NCBI GenBank assembly: GCA_033782935.1
Contig: JAWQEG010002498.1
Location: 106,888 to 170,887, forward strand
DNA from: Petrolisthes cinctipes
Taxonomy: Eukaryota > Arthropoda > Malacostraca > Decapoda > Porcellanidae
Direction: 5' to 3'
Length of the DNA: 64,000 nucleotides
A model generated the notes under the pieces. The model saw nothing but the letters and a program-made list of their open reading frames with translations, had not been told where the DNA came from and searched no databases. Made by a program: the position numbers and the translations under genes. Below are positions 46,855 to 57,672 of this stretch, one piece after another. Position 1 is the first letter of the stretch. Each line of letters begins with the position of its first letter.

Positions 46855-48845
46855 CCTACTCGTGCCTTATGTGCTTCTTCGGGGTGTACCGTGCGGGTTT
46901 CGCCTGACGGCCACCTGCACTGTTTGCCCCACGCACCCTGCTTCACGCCCAAGGGTTACGACCCCTTGTGTCGGGAGACACCCCCCTCTGCCCGCTCCAA
47001 ACTCCCCGCCCTTGCTTCCCTTCGCATGGCTAGGGCGGACCCGATTTTGGGAACGGAACTGGGTTTATCCAGGTCCCGTTACCATTCTACGTGTCTCTCG
47101 GAGTCTCAGGCGCTAGAACCCCCTGTTACCCGAGAGATTGCGTCTCCTTCCCTAGACGGTACTACGACTCCTTTCCGGGGCTTTTTGCCCCAGGAACCGA
47201 GTGAGTCCGTCGCGCTGGTTACCCAACATACCTCACCAGTACAAGGGCCCAGCAGGGAACCTACTGCTTCGTCGCCCCCTAGAACCGGCTCCTCGGGTCG
47301 CTCTAGGGGGCGCAAGCGTTCAGCAAAAAGGGCCCGCCACGCCAAGAAGTCCCGGACTCGACGCCGTTCTCCTTCCTCCTCATCGTCTTCTTCTTCCTCC
47401 TCTTCGTCCTCGTCGGAGAGCTCTCCTTCCGTCCGCAAACCCCGCAAGGGTAAGCGGAGGGAGGAGAGCCCTTCATCGATGAAGATTGCCAGGATTGTCC
47501 GCTCCCTTGTCCCGCACGCCCTTCCTGACTTTCCACCTTCGGGTCCCTCTGTCCGGCCTCCGGCTGGTACTCCGGTACCCGTTCCTGAACCCATCCTTAC
47601 TCCTCTCCCTGCTTCGTCGCCAGCCGGAGACGCGAGTCCCCCCGGGGATGTTGGAGACGTTCCCATTCCTCCTATGTCTCTGGGGCACGAGTCTCCGGCT
47701 GGGGATATGGCGGAGGAGTTGGCTACCTCCTCTCCTCCTTCCCCGTCGCCCCCTCCTGCGGACGACGGGTACCTTCCCTACTCTTGGGCCCTCCTTCCTC
47801 CTTCCTGGACCCATTCTTCGGAGGAGGGCAGACTGGTGGCGTGGTCTCCGGACACCACCCAACCAGACGTGTGACTCAGGAGGGATGACGTCCTGGTTAA
47901 ATGTGGAGCTGACGACAAGGGCGACGCAGTGCCCTTCTACAAGGTCCGGCCCATATCAGCGCCCGTACCCACGTCGTCAAAGGTGTCCTCCGCGGCTACC
48001 TTGGACGCAATGGGCTTCTTGGTGGAGTACAGCCAACTACAGCTGTCCGAGGCGTGGAGGATTGACCGCTCCCACGGGAACACGGCAGTCCTCCTTTCCC
48101 CGGACGCTTACTTCCCGGGGGATAAGGGTGAAGGGGACCTGGACATTCCAGCCCTTCTCCTTAAGTCCCTGGACCACCAGAAGCACACCGTGTCCAAGAA
48201 ACCACCTCCTCCGTCTTTCCCCATCGTCCTCCCTCATTCCCGTGCCCCGCCGGGTTTGAGGGAATGCCTGTGGAAGACAGAGAAGGAGCCACCGGTCCCC
48301 TACCAACTGAAGGAGCCCGATGGTAAGTTAAGGCAGGCAGAGTCAACGGCTCGGTTGGAGTTGGCACACACCATCTCCACCGGGATGGCTGCAGCACTCA
48401 TTCGGGACTGCCTTAACTCCCTCACCAGCACCTACCACGAGATGTCGGGTTTACAGCTAGCGTGAGTACAGTGACATCTTGTGTTGTTATGTTTGAGGGA
48501 TACAGGGTAGAGGGTCTCTCAGTTTACTCTCGTGTCTCTACCCCGGGTTCGCTCGGTTTTTTCTTGTTTACCCCTTACAGTGACACACTCTCGTCCATGG
48601 CCACCGTCATGGAAGGCGTCGCGGCGATGGCGACGCACAACATGCGGGAGGGGGCGAGGGTATTCGCCGAGGCGAGACTGGCGGCCCGCCAGGCAGCCGC
48701 GAAATCTGCACCGGAGATGGCGCAGAGGGGAGTGGTGCGAGCTGCCCCGCTGTCCCCTGCCCTCTTCAACCAGGCAGCAACAGACGCGATCTTCTCCTCC
48801 CTCCCGGCAGTGATTACCCTCCCGAAACCTTCTACCTCCAATTAA
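46855..48845 (+). pseudogene. DIRS gag with one intron and one stop
   Basis: A likely 3' splice acceptor (TTTTCTCCATCAG) ends at 46854. The frame then codes a Cys/His cluster (CTVRVSPDGHLHCLPHAPC), an Arg/Ser-rich block with a run of 16 serines, and a Pro-rich region. TGA at 47872-47874 interrupts it; the same frame continues with DDVLVKCGADDKGDAVPFYK. At 48461 GCGTGAGT is a donor and CCCCTTACAG ending at 48580 an acceptor. Splicing (119-bp intron) restores LQLADTLSSMATVMEGV and the frame ends LPKPSTSN at 48845. DIRS gags package RNA. The leader upstream of 46855 is also open, but its translation looks non-coding. Confidence 0.75.
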
Positions 48846-48935
48846 GTTCCTTTCGGTTGAATCCATTACTTGAGATAGTTTTACACAGGGGGTAAAATTA
48901 GAGGGAAATAGTGGTTCAGTTACTAACCAGTCTGT

Positions 48936-51267
48936 TTGTCCGTAGGCCACGTGCCCCACAGCCTCCCAGACCATCTTACCAGCCTCGGAGGCCCTCCCAG
49001 CCGTCGAGACTACCAAGGCCAACGTACCCCACTCCCCCAAAACAGCACCACAGGTTCAACCAGAGGGGCCAGCAGCCGTTTCGGGGGAGAGGGCAGGGCT
49101 CCAAGCCCTTCCAGAGGCCCAAGACCTCCTTCGCCCACCCCTCCCAGAAGGACCGCTCCACTTGAGGGTCCCACTCTGGGCTGCCTCACGGGGTGGTCAG
49201 CAGACTGGCCCTCCCACGGCTGGGCAGCAAGGGTGATCCGCCAGGGCCTGTCTTGGCCCTGGATATCTGTACCGGTGAGTAACTGTTTTTTAACCCTCCG
49301 GGTTTGACATTTCTGACATATGACATAACCACCCCCAACCTTGGGTTCCCGTTAGGTCAAAATCAGAGTTCCCATTACGGTCAAAATCTCTCCCTCACTA
49401 CCTGTCATCCTTCCCCACCAACCCTTCCCGGGTCCCTCGGGTCCCGGTCTAGGATTAACTATACACCCACTGACACCTGTCATTTTCCGTTACAGCCACT
49501 ACGTCTACCTCCTGCCTCAACCAAAGTGTCACTTTCGGTCGTCCCGCATGTGTTAGAAATGCGGGAAAAAGGGGTAGTGGAGCGGGCGACGGGGAGGGTC
49601 TTTCTTTCTCGTTTATTCACGGTCCCCAAAAAGGACCATGGGAAAACGAGATTGGTGATGGACCTGAGCAAGCTAAACAAATTCGTGAAACCATTACGTT
49701 TCAGGATGGTTTCGGTTGCCCAGGTCTGCACAGTTCTACGAAAGGGAGACTGGTTAGCATCCCTGGATCTCAAGGATGCGTACTAGCACGTCCCGATCCA
49801 CCCCCGGTTTCGCCGATTTCTGGCCTTCCAGGTGGGGACCGAGACGTTTCAGTTTACCAGGCTCCCTTTCGATCTCTCTCTAGCTCCTCGAGTCTTCACA
49901 AAGCTCGTGAGGGTGGTGGCATCCCATCTGGCAGAGGCGGGTGTCCCCACCCTCATGTACCTGGACGATTGGTTGCTTCACGCCCCCTCCAAGGAGCAGG
50001 TAGCAAACAACGTCAGGATAGCAAGGGGGGTGCTAGAGGAAATGGGGTTCCTGTTGAACATCCCCAAGTCCTCTCTCACCCCCACTCGCAAACTGTGTTG
50101 GCTAGGAATAGAGTGGGACTCTCTTTCGGCCACCCTCTCTCTCGCTCCAGACAACGCCCGCCGGACCCTCCGCCACGTCCGCCAGGCGCATTTTTCCCGT
50201 ACTTTCTCTCGCCGCACGTGGGAATCATTGCTCGGGTCCCTAAATTTCGCGGCCCCTGCAATGCCCCTGGGACGATTGAAACACAGGAGGCTGACGCGGG
50301 AGGTAAACCTCCACCTGCCCCCCGCGCACAGGGACCTTCCCAGGCAAGTGACCCACACTCTCCACCGTCTCCTTCGCCCCTGGCTACATCCCGGTGCCCT
50401 GCGTCAGCGAGTTCCCTGGGTGTATCCTTCCCCGGGGATCACGGTGGTGACAGACGCATCGGACGTAGGCTGGGGATACCAGTCTTGCCTAGGACATCAA
50501 CGGTGCGGGGGATGGAAGGAAGAGGTGAGGCTACTACACATCAACGCCCGGGAGTTGATGGTAGCAAGGGAGTGGCTCAACAGACACCCGCAGTTCTCCA
50601 GGATAGGCGTCCGCTTCGATATGGACAATATTGCGGCCGTGCAGTGCCTACAGAAACAGGGCACCGCACGGTCGGAAATTCTCCTGTCCCTGTCGGAGCA
50701 GATTTTCTCAATAGCAGCCAAGAGGTACATTCACCTCTCGGCCCGCTATGTGCCAGGGCGGGAGAACGATTGGGCGGACGCTCTATCCAGGTTCAAGGGG
50801 ACGTCAGTCGAGTGGCAACTGCGTCCCTTGTGTTCAAGTCACTCTGCCTTCGCTACGGGACACCGGAGGTGGACCTGTTCGCCTCCCCATCCACGGCCCT
50901 ACATCCTCTGTTCCTAACCTTCTCATCCAGGACAGAGGCGGGAGGCCCGGACACCTTCACAGAGGACTGGAACAGGTGGGGGTATCTCTACCTCTTCCCA
51001 CCCCCAGCTACGTCAGTCCTCCTGAAGGCGATCCTCAAGCTGCGTGCATTCAGAGGGAGGGTACTCCTCATAGCCCCCCTCTGGCCAGCGCAGCCGTGGT
51101 TCGGAGAACTGTCCCGGTGGTGCCCTCATCCTCTTCAGTTGGGATCGGCGTACCTCTCCAGCACCCTGTCTGCACCACTCCAAGCGTCACTGAAACTACA
51201 CGCTTGGAGTTTCTACGGGGAGTCCTCAGCAAAAGGTTCACTAAGGAGACAGTGGGCAAGATGCTGA
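48936..51267 (+). pseudogene. DIRS pol: RT, RNase H, methyltransferase-like domain, with an intron
   Basis: A basic Pro-rich N-terminus is followed by a GCLTGWSADW...HGWAARVIRQGLSWPW segment typical of the start of DIRS RT. It reaches CCG|GTGAGT at 49274-49275; the acceptor TTACAG ends at 49495 and both sites are phase 0 (221-bp intron). RT: VPKKDHGKTRLVMDLSKLN, LASLDLKDAY, then TAG at 49784-49786 where a Tyr is usual, and YLDDWLLHAP. RNase H: VVTDASDVGWG, INARELMVA, DMDNIAAV, GRENDWADALS. A frameshift near 50830 leads to VDLFASPSTALHP and LYLFPPPAT...LLIAPLWPAQPW, the Dam-methyltransferase-like region of DIRS pol. Confidence 0.85.
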
Positions 51268-52247
51268 GGGCTCATCGTCAGTCGTCGGTGCGACAGTACG
51301 AATCGTGCTGGAAAAGATTCCAGGACTTCTTGCGAAGACACCCCTCCATGGTCATCTCGGAGGACACGGTCCTGGAATTTCTCACGTGGCTCGCCGATTC
51401 CACCAACAGGGCCCCGGCGACGGTGCTTGCGCATCACGCAGCCCTGTCTGATCCCCTCCTCCTAGGTTTTAATATTAAGGTTTCAGAGAGACCTCTCTCT
51501 CTCCTGAGGATGGGGATTCGGGCGGGGACCACACCTCACCGGGCCCAGACTCCTTCCTGGTCCCTTCACCGCGTCCTAACGTACCTGACCTTTGAGGGGG
51601 TCCCTCTGGAGGTTTGTCACCTCCTCCAGAAAGCTCTCTTCCTGCTCGCCTTAGCTACAGGGTACAGGGCCTCTCAGTTGGCAGCCCTTACCCGTCACCC
51701 AGCCTTTTCTTCCGTAAGCCCTAACCTTACTTCTTTAACTATCTCCCCCTCTCCTGCTTTCCTAGCTAAGAATGAGCAGGCTGATGACAGGATTGGCCCT
51801 CTCGGAGTACCCTCTTTCCTGAGGGATAGAAGTTTCCACCCTCTCTGTCCAGTCCACGCCTTCACCGCGTACGTGGAGGCGACGAGAGAGGCTGCCCCAG
51901 ACCACCTCTTCTACAACTCTAGGTCCGGTAACCCTCTCTTCCCTAGGTCAATCGCTCACCTTCTCTGCCGAGTGATAGAGAATGGGGATCCCGGACACGC
52001 CCCTAGGGCTCACAGCGTTAGGGGCGTGGCCGCCTCCCTCGCCTTCCTCAGGACTCACTCGGTGGAGAGGGTGCGGGATCTGGGGGGCTGGACATCCACT
52101 TCCTCCTTCAGGACGAGGTATCTGTTCCACTCGCTCTCCCCTACCCCCTGTGTGGCTATGGGAACCCCACCCTCCATTCCTCAGGGTCCCCGTGGGAGAC
52201 ACATGAGGGGGAGGGGCCGCCCGAAAGGAAAAGGTCAGGCGACTTAA
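50748..52247 (+). CDS. DIRS tyrosine recombinase
   Basis: The open frame covers 50748-52247, but recombinase-like sequence starts only at about 51200, since the upstream part overlaps pol in another frame. An N-terminal SAM-like core-binding region (RAHRQSSVRQYESCWKRF, FLTWLADST) precedes a catalytic domain with LATGYRASQLAAL (first Arg), AHSVRGVAASLAF (HxxR) and LGGWTSTSSFRTRYL (Trp/His position and nucleophile Tyr). These match the R-H-R-Y set of phage-type recombinases that integrate DIRS circles. No stop interrupts it. The C-terminus is basic (GRHMRGRGRPKGKGQ). It is the only apparently intact ORF of this element. Confidence 0.88.
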   Translation: MCQGGRTIGRTLYPGSRGRQSSGNCVPCVQVTLPSLRDTGGGPVRLPIHGPTSSVPNLLIQDRGGRPGHLHRGLEQVGVSLPLPTPSYVSPPEGDPQAACIQREGTPHSPPLASAAVVRRTVPVVPSSSSVGIGVPLQHPVCTTPSVTETTRLEFLRGVLSKRFTKETVGKMLRAHRQSSVRQYESCWKRFQDFLRRHPSMVISEDTVLEFLTWLADSTNRAPATVLAHHAALSDPLLLGFNIKVSERPLSLLRMGIRAGTTPHRAQTPSWSLHRVLTYLTFEGVPLEVCHLLQKALFLLALATGYRASQLAALTRHPAFSSVSPNLTSLTISPSPAFLAKNEQADDRIGPLGVPSFLRDRSFHPLCPVHAFTAYVEATREAAPDHLFYNSRSGNPLFPRSIAHLLCRVIENGDPGHAPRAHSVRGVAASLAFLRTHSVERVRDLGGWTSTSSFRTRYLFHSLSPTPCVAMGTPPSIPQGPRGRHMRGRGRPKGKGQAT

Positions 52248-52828
52248 CTCCCGTCACTATTCATCCCATACGTCATCCCCATCCTGTACAGTTTCACACT
52301 CATCCCCATGTCATTCATGTTGTACATATGGTGCTGGCAAAATAAATTACATTGTTATGGAATTCTTGAGTATTTATTCTCCGAAACTTACTAATACTAT
52401 GATGAGTGACTGGATATAATAAACACATGATTACAACATCCTTGTGTTCCTCCTTCATCCTCTCGGGATTGCATGACCTGAGCCTGGGCCATAGCCCGAG
52501 CTCAGAGGACTTTAACAAAAAGGGGTGGGGGGGGGGGCCCTGGGGCAACCCTCTCCTGTACCCGACCCCTCGAATCTGACTATAAAGACTTTAGACTGGT
52601 AACACTTTCTGGTTTATAACAGAATAGTCTACGGTATATAATGATAATAAATTATATAAAAGTTAGAACACTTCCACCACAGCTACCACCCTAGCTAGTG
52701 TGGAAGCTGGTTCTGCTTCGGCCTCACCTCATCTCTTTTTTACTTTATACGAGTCCCCGCTCTCTCGACCGCTCTTAATTAGGCCCGTGATTGCCTCCAC
52801 CTCACCTCCCACCTACCGCATCGCATGC

Positions 52829-52930
52829 ATAGCAATCCAGCTGTGCTGGTTCCACTATACCAATAATAGTGCATTTGTCGCGGCTTTCAGCCACTTAAAT
52901 TGTATTTATTGGTTGTGGAACCAGCACAGC
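52829..52930. repeat. DIRS internal complementary region
   Basis: The first part (ATAGCAATCCAGCTGTGCTG...CCAATAA) is the complement of the left end. The second (TAGTGCATTTGTCGCGG...GGAACCAGCACAGC) is the complement of the right end. The join CAATAA-TAGTGC predicts element termini at 45851 and 53238. This region is thought to template circular junction formation. Confidence 0.9.
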
Positions 52931-53238
52931 TTTAACTGTCCCACCCACCTCCCGATGCGGCAGGCATTCACTTTCTTTCTCATTTGAGTGGACGAGCGTC
53001 GGCTGTCCCAGAGCGGGGTCAGTACCTCTACAGGCTACCACCAGGTGGCTCCCATATCAGTACAGCGCCAGATTTGAATTTTTCAATTTACTTCTGATGA
53101 TCGTCCCGGAATAGACCCTTCTAGCCCAGATTATGCCTATACGGGGCGTGGGCTGGAGAAGGGGTGTATTCTATAGCAATCCAGCTGTGCTGGTTCCACA
53201 ACCAATAAATACAATTTTCAGCCGCGACAAATGCACTA

Positions 53239-54000
53239 ATATAGGGTATCTAGTACAGAGAGGACGCGCCCGAAGGTGCCACCACCACCTGAACCTTCCC
53301 GACAAGACCCCAAGACTGAGGAGGACTCTGACACCTGTTCCTCCTCCAACACCACCAGCAATGATGACACCAGTGACAACATGGACCTGGAAGATGGAGG
53401 GGAATGGTAGACGGCTGGGATGGAGTAAGAGGAAGAGGAGAAGAAGGATGGACAGCCAGTCATCAGAACAACAGCTGCCTCACACCACCAAATTTTGGAT
53501 GACCGCTTCTCCTCGCCTCGACCTTTTTCAACAACACATCTCCCGGCGACGTGACCCCAACATCTTCAAGGTCAGAGAAGAGTGGACCACCCCCATAAGA
53601 CGTCCCGTGTTAAACGAATTAGAAATTAACAAATGACTGCCTTAATTAAACCCACCTTAGCCCATTTTAGATTCACGAATCCCTCCCCAGCTCAGTTAGC
53701 TAACACCAGTCATAGCACCAGGATCAGTTCCCCTCCCTTAGCCATGCCCTGCCTTGCCGCCACCCACGCACCAAGCTACAAGAACCATGACATCGTGCCC
53801 TACACCACACAAAGACTCCAGACATCGTGCCCTACCCACTACACACAATGGCAATAGACTGCTCTGTCTACAGGCAAGAAGGGGCACCCTTTACTACGGT
53901 GCTTGGCTCTCACTACTATTATTTATCTGTACTATATATATATGATGTACCTCATCAATAAACTGTACTTAGTATTTGAGTCTGCTGTTCACCTCCAGTA
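53239..54000 (+). pseudogene. 3' part of the CSD gene downstream of the DIRS insertion
   Basis: After GTACAGAGAG (about 53261) a frame TRPKVPPPPEPSRQDPKTEE continues as DSDTCSSSNTTSNDDTSDNM and ends at DLEDGGEW (stop near 53408). This is an acidic tail that would follow GSNTARQG in phase if a short intron were removed. A second overlapping frame (to 53636) is basic and less gene-like. The 3' UTR runs to AATAAA at 53957-53962. The sequence around it (CTGTACTTAGTATTTGAGTC) matches the complement of the 3' ends of the left-arm CSD copies (1-110, 33960-34070), confirming this is the same gene family. Confidence 0.6.
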
Positions 54001-54030
54001 GTACAAGTCTTCCCAATTGTACAAGAGTAA

Positions 54031-54338
54031 GAGAGAAGTAAATGGTTAAAAAAGGAAAAGGAATTTGTGAAGACAGAATTGGTATAAATCAAATTTTGTT
54101 TGCTTTTATATACATGTTTGCTTTTATACAAGTTTTATACAAGTTTTATATAAGTTACCTCATGTCCATCAATACTATAAATGCTATTTAAACAATAGAA
54201 TATAACTTATTTTAATTAAAAAAGGATGAATTAAGAACAATTTAAAATTTCTCTCCAAATATTTTCAACATTATGGCCCGATATAACCTTTATCATTGGG
54301 GAAAATTTTTGTGTACCCATTGGAAGGATTGAAAAAGG
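54031..54338. other. Non-coding AT-rich stretch
   Basis: No gene or repeat recognised apart from short direct repeats of ATACAAGTTTTAT near 54125-54155. Confidence 0.5.
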
Positions 54339-55338
54339 CGGCTTCACACGGGGCAATACGCGGCTAGTTTTGATACACGCTAGCAAGATTTTTCCAGCCG
54401 CTAGCAAAATTTGATGATGGCCGCTGAAATTGCTAGCCAGGTTGGGAAGACCAACCTGTCGGTGTTTTCCAGCCGAGTCGCGACAGTAACTGAGTTTGGT
54501 GCTTCCTTTATCCCAGTTCTTCGGCAAACCTCTTTCTCGTCCGTCTCTTTTTATTCTTTTTCCTACCTTCTTTTCGTCAAGACTTTCTTCTTCTTCTCTG
54601 TATTTTCCCGTTCCCTCGTTTCCTTCCATCCTCATCATTTTCCCATCATCATTATTATTATTATTATTATTATTATTTTCATCTTTCGTTCATTTTGTCA
54701 CTGTGTCTTTCTTACTTCACTCCAGTGCTTTATCCTTTCATTCCTTTCATTTCTTCCTGCCTTCCTTCTCCGAGTTGACCAGTTGTGTATAAAGCTACAG
54801 CCAACGACGTGTCCACAAACGTTTCTTCTCTTCTTTTTTATGGCCAAAATAACGGCAACAGCTAATAAGGCTTCCTCATCGGTAGAGGTATCCATCTTGA
54901 AGATGAAATGATTACTATCGATTATTTCATTTTATGTTTAGTCATCGGAAAATGTTTTTGAGGGAACTAAATGTAGCTTGTGTAACATGTATTCCTAGGA
55001 TCCACCATATGCCTACTTTTTAAGGAACCCTTTGATTTTTTGAGGGACATTGATATTTTGAATAACAAAATTATTATCTCAGAATCCAGTAATCGTAACG
55101 ATAATTGATTACTAATCGATTATTTTCGTTAAAGTAATCAGTAATCGCAACTACTAAAATCTGGTGGTATCGCCCACCACTACCATCTTGTTTGTTTACA
55201 CGGCCTTATAGCGGCTAGTCTGCCACCTCAGCTGATGATTGCTCCTGCTCGTGTGTAGGCTGTTGTCGAAAATTGCCTCTAACTCCGACTAGACAGGGCT
55301 GGCTGGAAACTAGCCACGTATTGCCTCGTGTGAAGCCG
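54339..55338. mobile_element. TIR DNA transposon without recognisable transposase
   Basis: Left end CGGCTTCACACGGGGCAATA(CGCGGCTAGTTT), right end the inverse AAACTAGCCACGTATTGCCTCGTGTGAAGCCG, about 33 bp. The interior has a TTC-rich stretch, an (ATT)n run at about 54653-54680 and a TAATCGTAAC-type segment. No coding domain recognised; ORFs in the Phe/Ser-rich part are compositional. Confidence 0.75.
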
Positions 55339-55372
55339 AATTAAGTTAAGTTGTTGTTGTTGTTGAAGTTCC

Positions 55373-55562
55373 TCAAGCTGTCTGGCCGAACAGCCCCGAG
55401 CTCTTGAGGAAGGCTATGGCTTGGACCGGGCTTTTCCACAATGCCCTCAGTGAGTGTATCTTGTGTTGGTGAGTGTGGTTGTGTGCGTTGCAGTCTTCCA
55501 TAATGTGTTTAATAGAATGGGGTGCTGTGTTGCATCCTGGACAGGTATCTGCGATGGCTCCA
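55373..55562 (-). pseudogene. 3' end of an I-type non-LTR ORF2
   Basis: The minus strand reads TCPGCNTAPHSIKHIMEDCN, the terminal CX2C...HX4C finger. It continues with a short helical tail ending LFGQTA-stop at 55375-55373, then a (CAA)n tail seen as (GTT)n at 55351-55366. Everything upstream of the finger is missing, so this is a heavily 5'-truncated insertion. Confidence 0.75.
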
Positions 55563-56267
55563 TCTATAGTACTGTACTGTATAGTTTATTTTTATTATGG
55601 AAAACTACTACAGTTATAATTGTAATTTAGTATGAGATTGTGAGTGTTATAGGCCAGTGTTTATAAAAAATACATTATTTTACTATACTTGAACTATATA
55701 TTAGTCTTATTTTAAGTTTTGGTTATGCAACAAATGATAACCAACCAACCCTCACAGAATGATGCAGAAAACATCATGTGTGGCGTCTGGAGAACAGTAT
55801 AGTGTTGTTGAAGGATAATGTCTCATGAGGGGTAATGTTGGTGTGTCAAGGGTAGTGAAGATGTATGGTATTGGTGGGCATCAATATATTGCACCACACA
55901 TCTTCACTACTTCCAAGATGAACCCTTCAACACACATTACCACAAAATTTAATCAATCTTTGCCTTCCACTCATCTTCACTACTTGGCATATCTTCATTA
56001 CCTTTCGTACATCTTCATTACCCTTCACACACCTTCAGGACCCTTCACAAATCATCATTGCCCAGACGAGAGGTGAAGATGGATAGAGGACAGTAAGATG
56101 TAGTTGGAAAATGTCTGTGGGAAACGATTGTTGTCATTAAGTTGCCCCATTTTTTCACAACAAATTAAATCCTACTAAAAGCATGGCTGTATTCGTAGTC
56201 CATTAAGCCCTGGTCCAGTATGCTCTGGTCCCATTTCCCTAGGATGTGCTTCGGTAAACCCAGGCCA
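55563..56267. other. Non-coding; weak minisatellite of TTCACTAC/CTTCAxxACCCTTCA units at 55800-56070
   Basis: 55563-55790 is AT-rich without signal. 55850-56060 holds imperfect CTTCAC(T)AC-containing repeats and an inverted AGTGAAGATGT/ACATCTTCACT pair, related in motif to the 14.2-kb minisatellite. No gene seen. Confidence 0.6.
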
Positions 56268-56788
56268 CGACTGACGACCTCCTGTCCCGAGGTAGAGGTA
56301 TATAAAAAAAGTAAAAATAAAATAAAAAGAAAAAGAAAAATAACGTTATATACCATTCGGCAACTACGGTGTGGATTAGCTGAGTTTTCAGCATTAGAAA
56401 GGGGCAAATCTTACGATAATATTTTAAAGTTCTCTAATAGGTAAAGAAATGCGAATATGTTTCGGATTGCATCCACTATAGTTTCTCTGACTCATGAAGC
56501 AGTACGAATATGCATAATTGGCAACTGATCGGCAGGAATACCACTATATATAAGGTTTCAAAGCAATGTACCATAATGCTACGTTTATTGTCGTTTTCGT
56601 TCATTCGTTTTAATGCCGATACTCTTTTGGGAGAGTGTACATATATACAGAATTATATGTGTTAAAGAGATAAGGATATACATTATGTAATTTAACCTGT
56701 ACACTGGCTTGATGAAGCCCATGTCCAGTGTCGGAACATAATTATATAAATATACTTTCCACCACACAGACTTATTTATCTACTTGAG
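56268..56788. repeat. Dispersed repeat, second copy of 16080-16599
   Basis: Nearly identical to 16080-16599, but continuing uninterrupted into AGAGGTGGGACAGTGAGCAC, which gives the empty site for the minus copy of element C. Confidence 0.88.
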
Positions 56789-56880
56789 AGGTGGGACAGT
56801 GAGCACAAAAAGTAACACATTGATTGATTGATATTAGGCGCCGCAACAGCGAGGTCATATAGCGCCAGAAAATGGTTATA
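56789..56880. repeat. ATTGATTGATATTAGGCGCC dispersed repeat end
   Basis: The unit GATTGATATTAGGYGCCGCA followed by ACAGCGAGGTCATATAGCGC occurs here and at 57826-57890. The (ATTG)n part also marks the left junction of the duplicated block at 23017-23031. It looks like the 3' end of a retroelement family with an (ATTG)n tail, but no coding part is present. Confidence 0.65.
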
Positions 56881-57013
56881 GAGAGGTGAGACAGCAAGCA
56901 GAAAAAAGTAACAGATGAAAACAATATGAACTGTTGAAGTGAAAGTCTCTTTACGTGACGTGGACTTTTATGACAAGCAGGAAGACTGAGTTACAACACA
57001 CTAAACACACACA

Positions 57014-57252
57014 TACAGTCGTGGTCAATAATAATCATCCACATATGGGTAACTTTAACAATTTGCTGTTTAATGTTTTCACGTTCACATATAAATTTAT
57101 TGATTTAAGTAGTGTGTAGCTGCTTGAAGTAAATTAAACGATGGTACTTAACCTATTTATTGGAAAGTTTATCATCTAAGGAACAGAGGGAAGCTATCAA
57201 AATCTTACGTGAGTTACCCCTATATGGATGATTATTTTTGACCACTACTATA
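57014..57252. mobile_element. Tc1/mariner-type MITE
   Basis: CAGTCGTGGTCAATAATAAT at the left and the inverse ATTATTTTTGACCACTACTA at the right, flanked by TA. An internal frame KEQREAIKILRE resembles the N-terminal helix-turn-helix of Tc1 transposases. A second, expanded copy lies in a chymotrypsin intron (61682-62372). Confidence 0.8.
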
Positions 57253-57409
57253 CATATAAAGGACCCTGTGATGTAGTCAGAAAATTGGAGGTTAGAGAGT
57301 CCTTCAAACATTACCACGAAACACCACCTACTGTATAATTATGGAAGGAGTTTGTTTCGTGGCATAGTCGGGAAGGAATCAGAAGCACCCAGTTCTCTCA
57401 TACACGATC

Positions 57410-57672
57410 ATAGGGTCCTTAAGGGGGTGCAGGATTAGGGGACATGCTTGGGTGGGGGGTGCGGGAGTAGGGGACAGGCTTGGGTGGGGTGTTTTGGGGG
57501 GTGCAGGAGTAGAGGGACAGGTTTGGTGGGCGGGGTTAGGGGGGTGTAGGAATAGGGGGACAGGCTTTCTACCCACTCCAAGCCTGTCCCCCTATTCCCG
57601 CACCCCCCACACCCCCCACAAGCCTGTCCCCCTATTCCCGCACCCCCCAAACCCCCCACAAGCCTGTCCCCT
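57410..57672. repeat. G-rich palindromic minisatellite
   Basis: Units of about 35 bp (GGGGGACAGGCTTG, GGGTGCGGGAGTAG) on the plus strand switch to their complement at about 57570, making a long inverted structure. The same family occurs at 62740-62970. Confidence 0.85.

Larger units (their letters stand above)
45851..53238 (+). mobile_element. DIRS-type tyrosine-recombinase retrotransposon, structurally complete
   Basis: Inverted terminal repeats of about 225 bp (45851-46075 and 52987-53209), a right-end extension to 53238, and an internal complementary region at 52829-52930 that reproduces the complements of both outer ends joined together. Gene order is gag, RT-RNase H-methyltransferase-like pol, tyrosine recombinase. 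DIRS elements integrate as circles by a tyrosine recombinase and lack an integrase. 46076-46854 is non-coding leader; 52248-52828 is a 3' region with no gene seen. Coding parts carry at least three lesions. Confidence 0.92.

Noticed and set aside
47106..47666. Acidic minus-strand frame opposite DIRS gag
   Set aside because: It is the antisense of the Ser/Arg-rich gag region; its Glu/Asp run mirrors the serine run.
53133..53636. Basic 167-codon frame downstream of the DIRS element as a separate gene
   Set aside because: It starts inside the DIRS terminal repeat; the overlapping acidic frame fits better as the tail of the CSD gene.
54411..54911. 166-codon frame inside the TIR transposon
   Set aside because: Phe/Ser-rich, driven by TTC and ATT repeats; no motif of any transposase.
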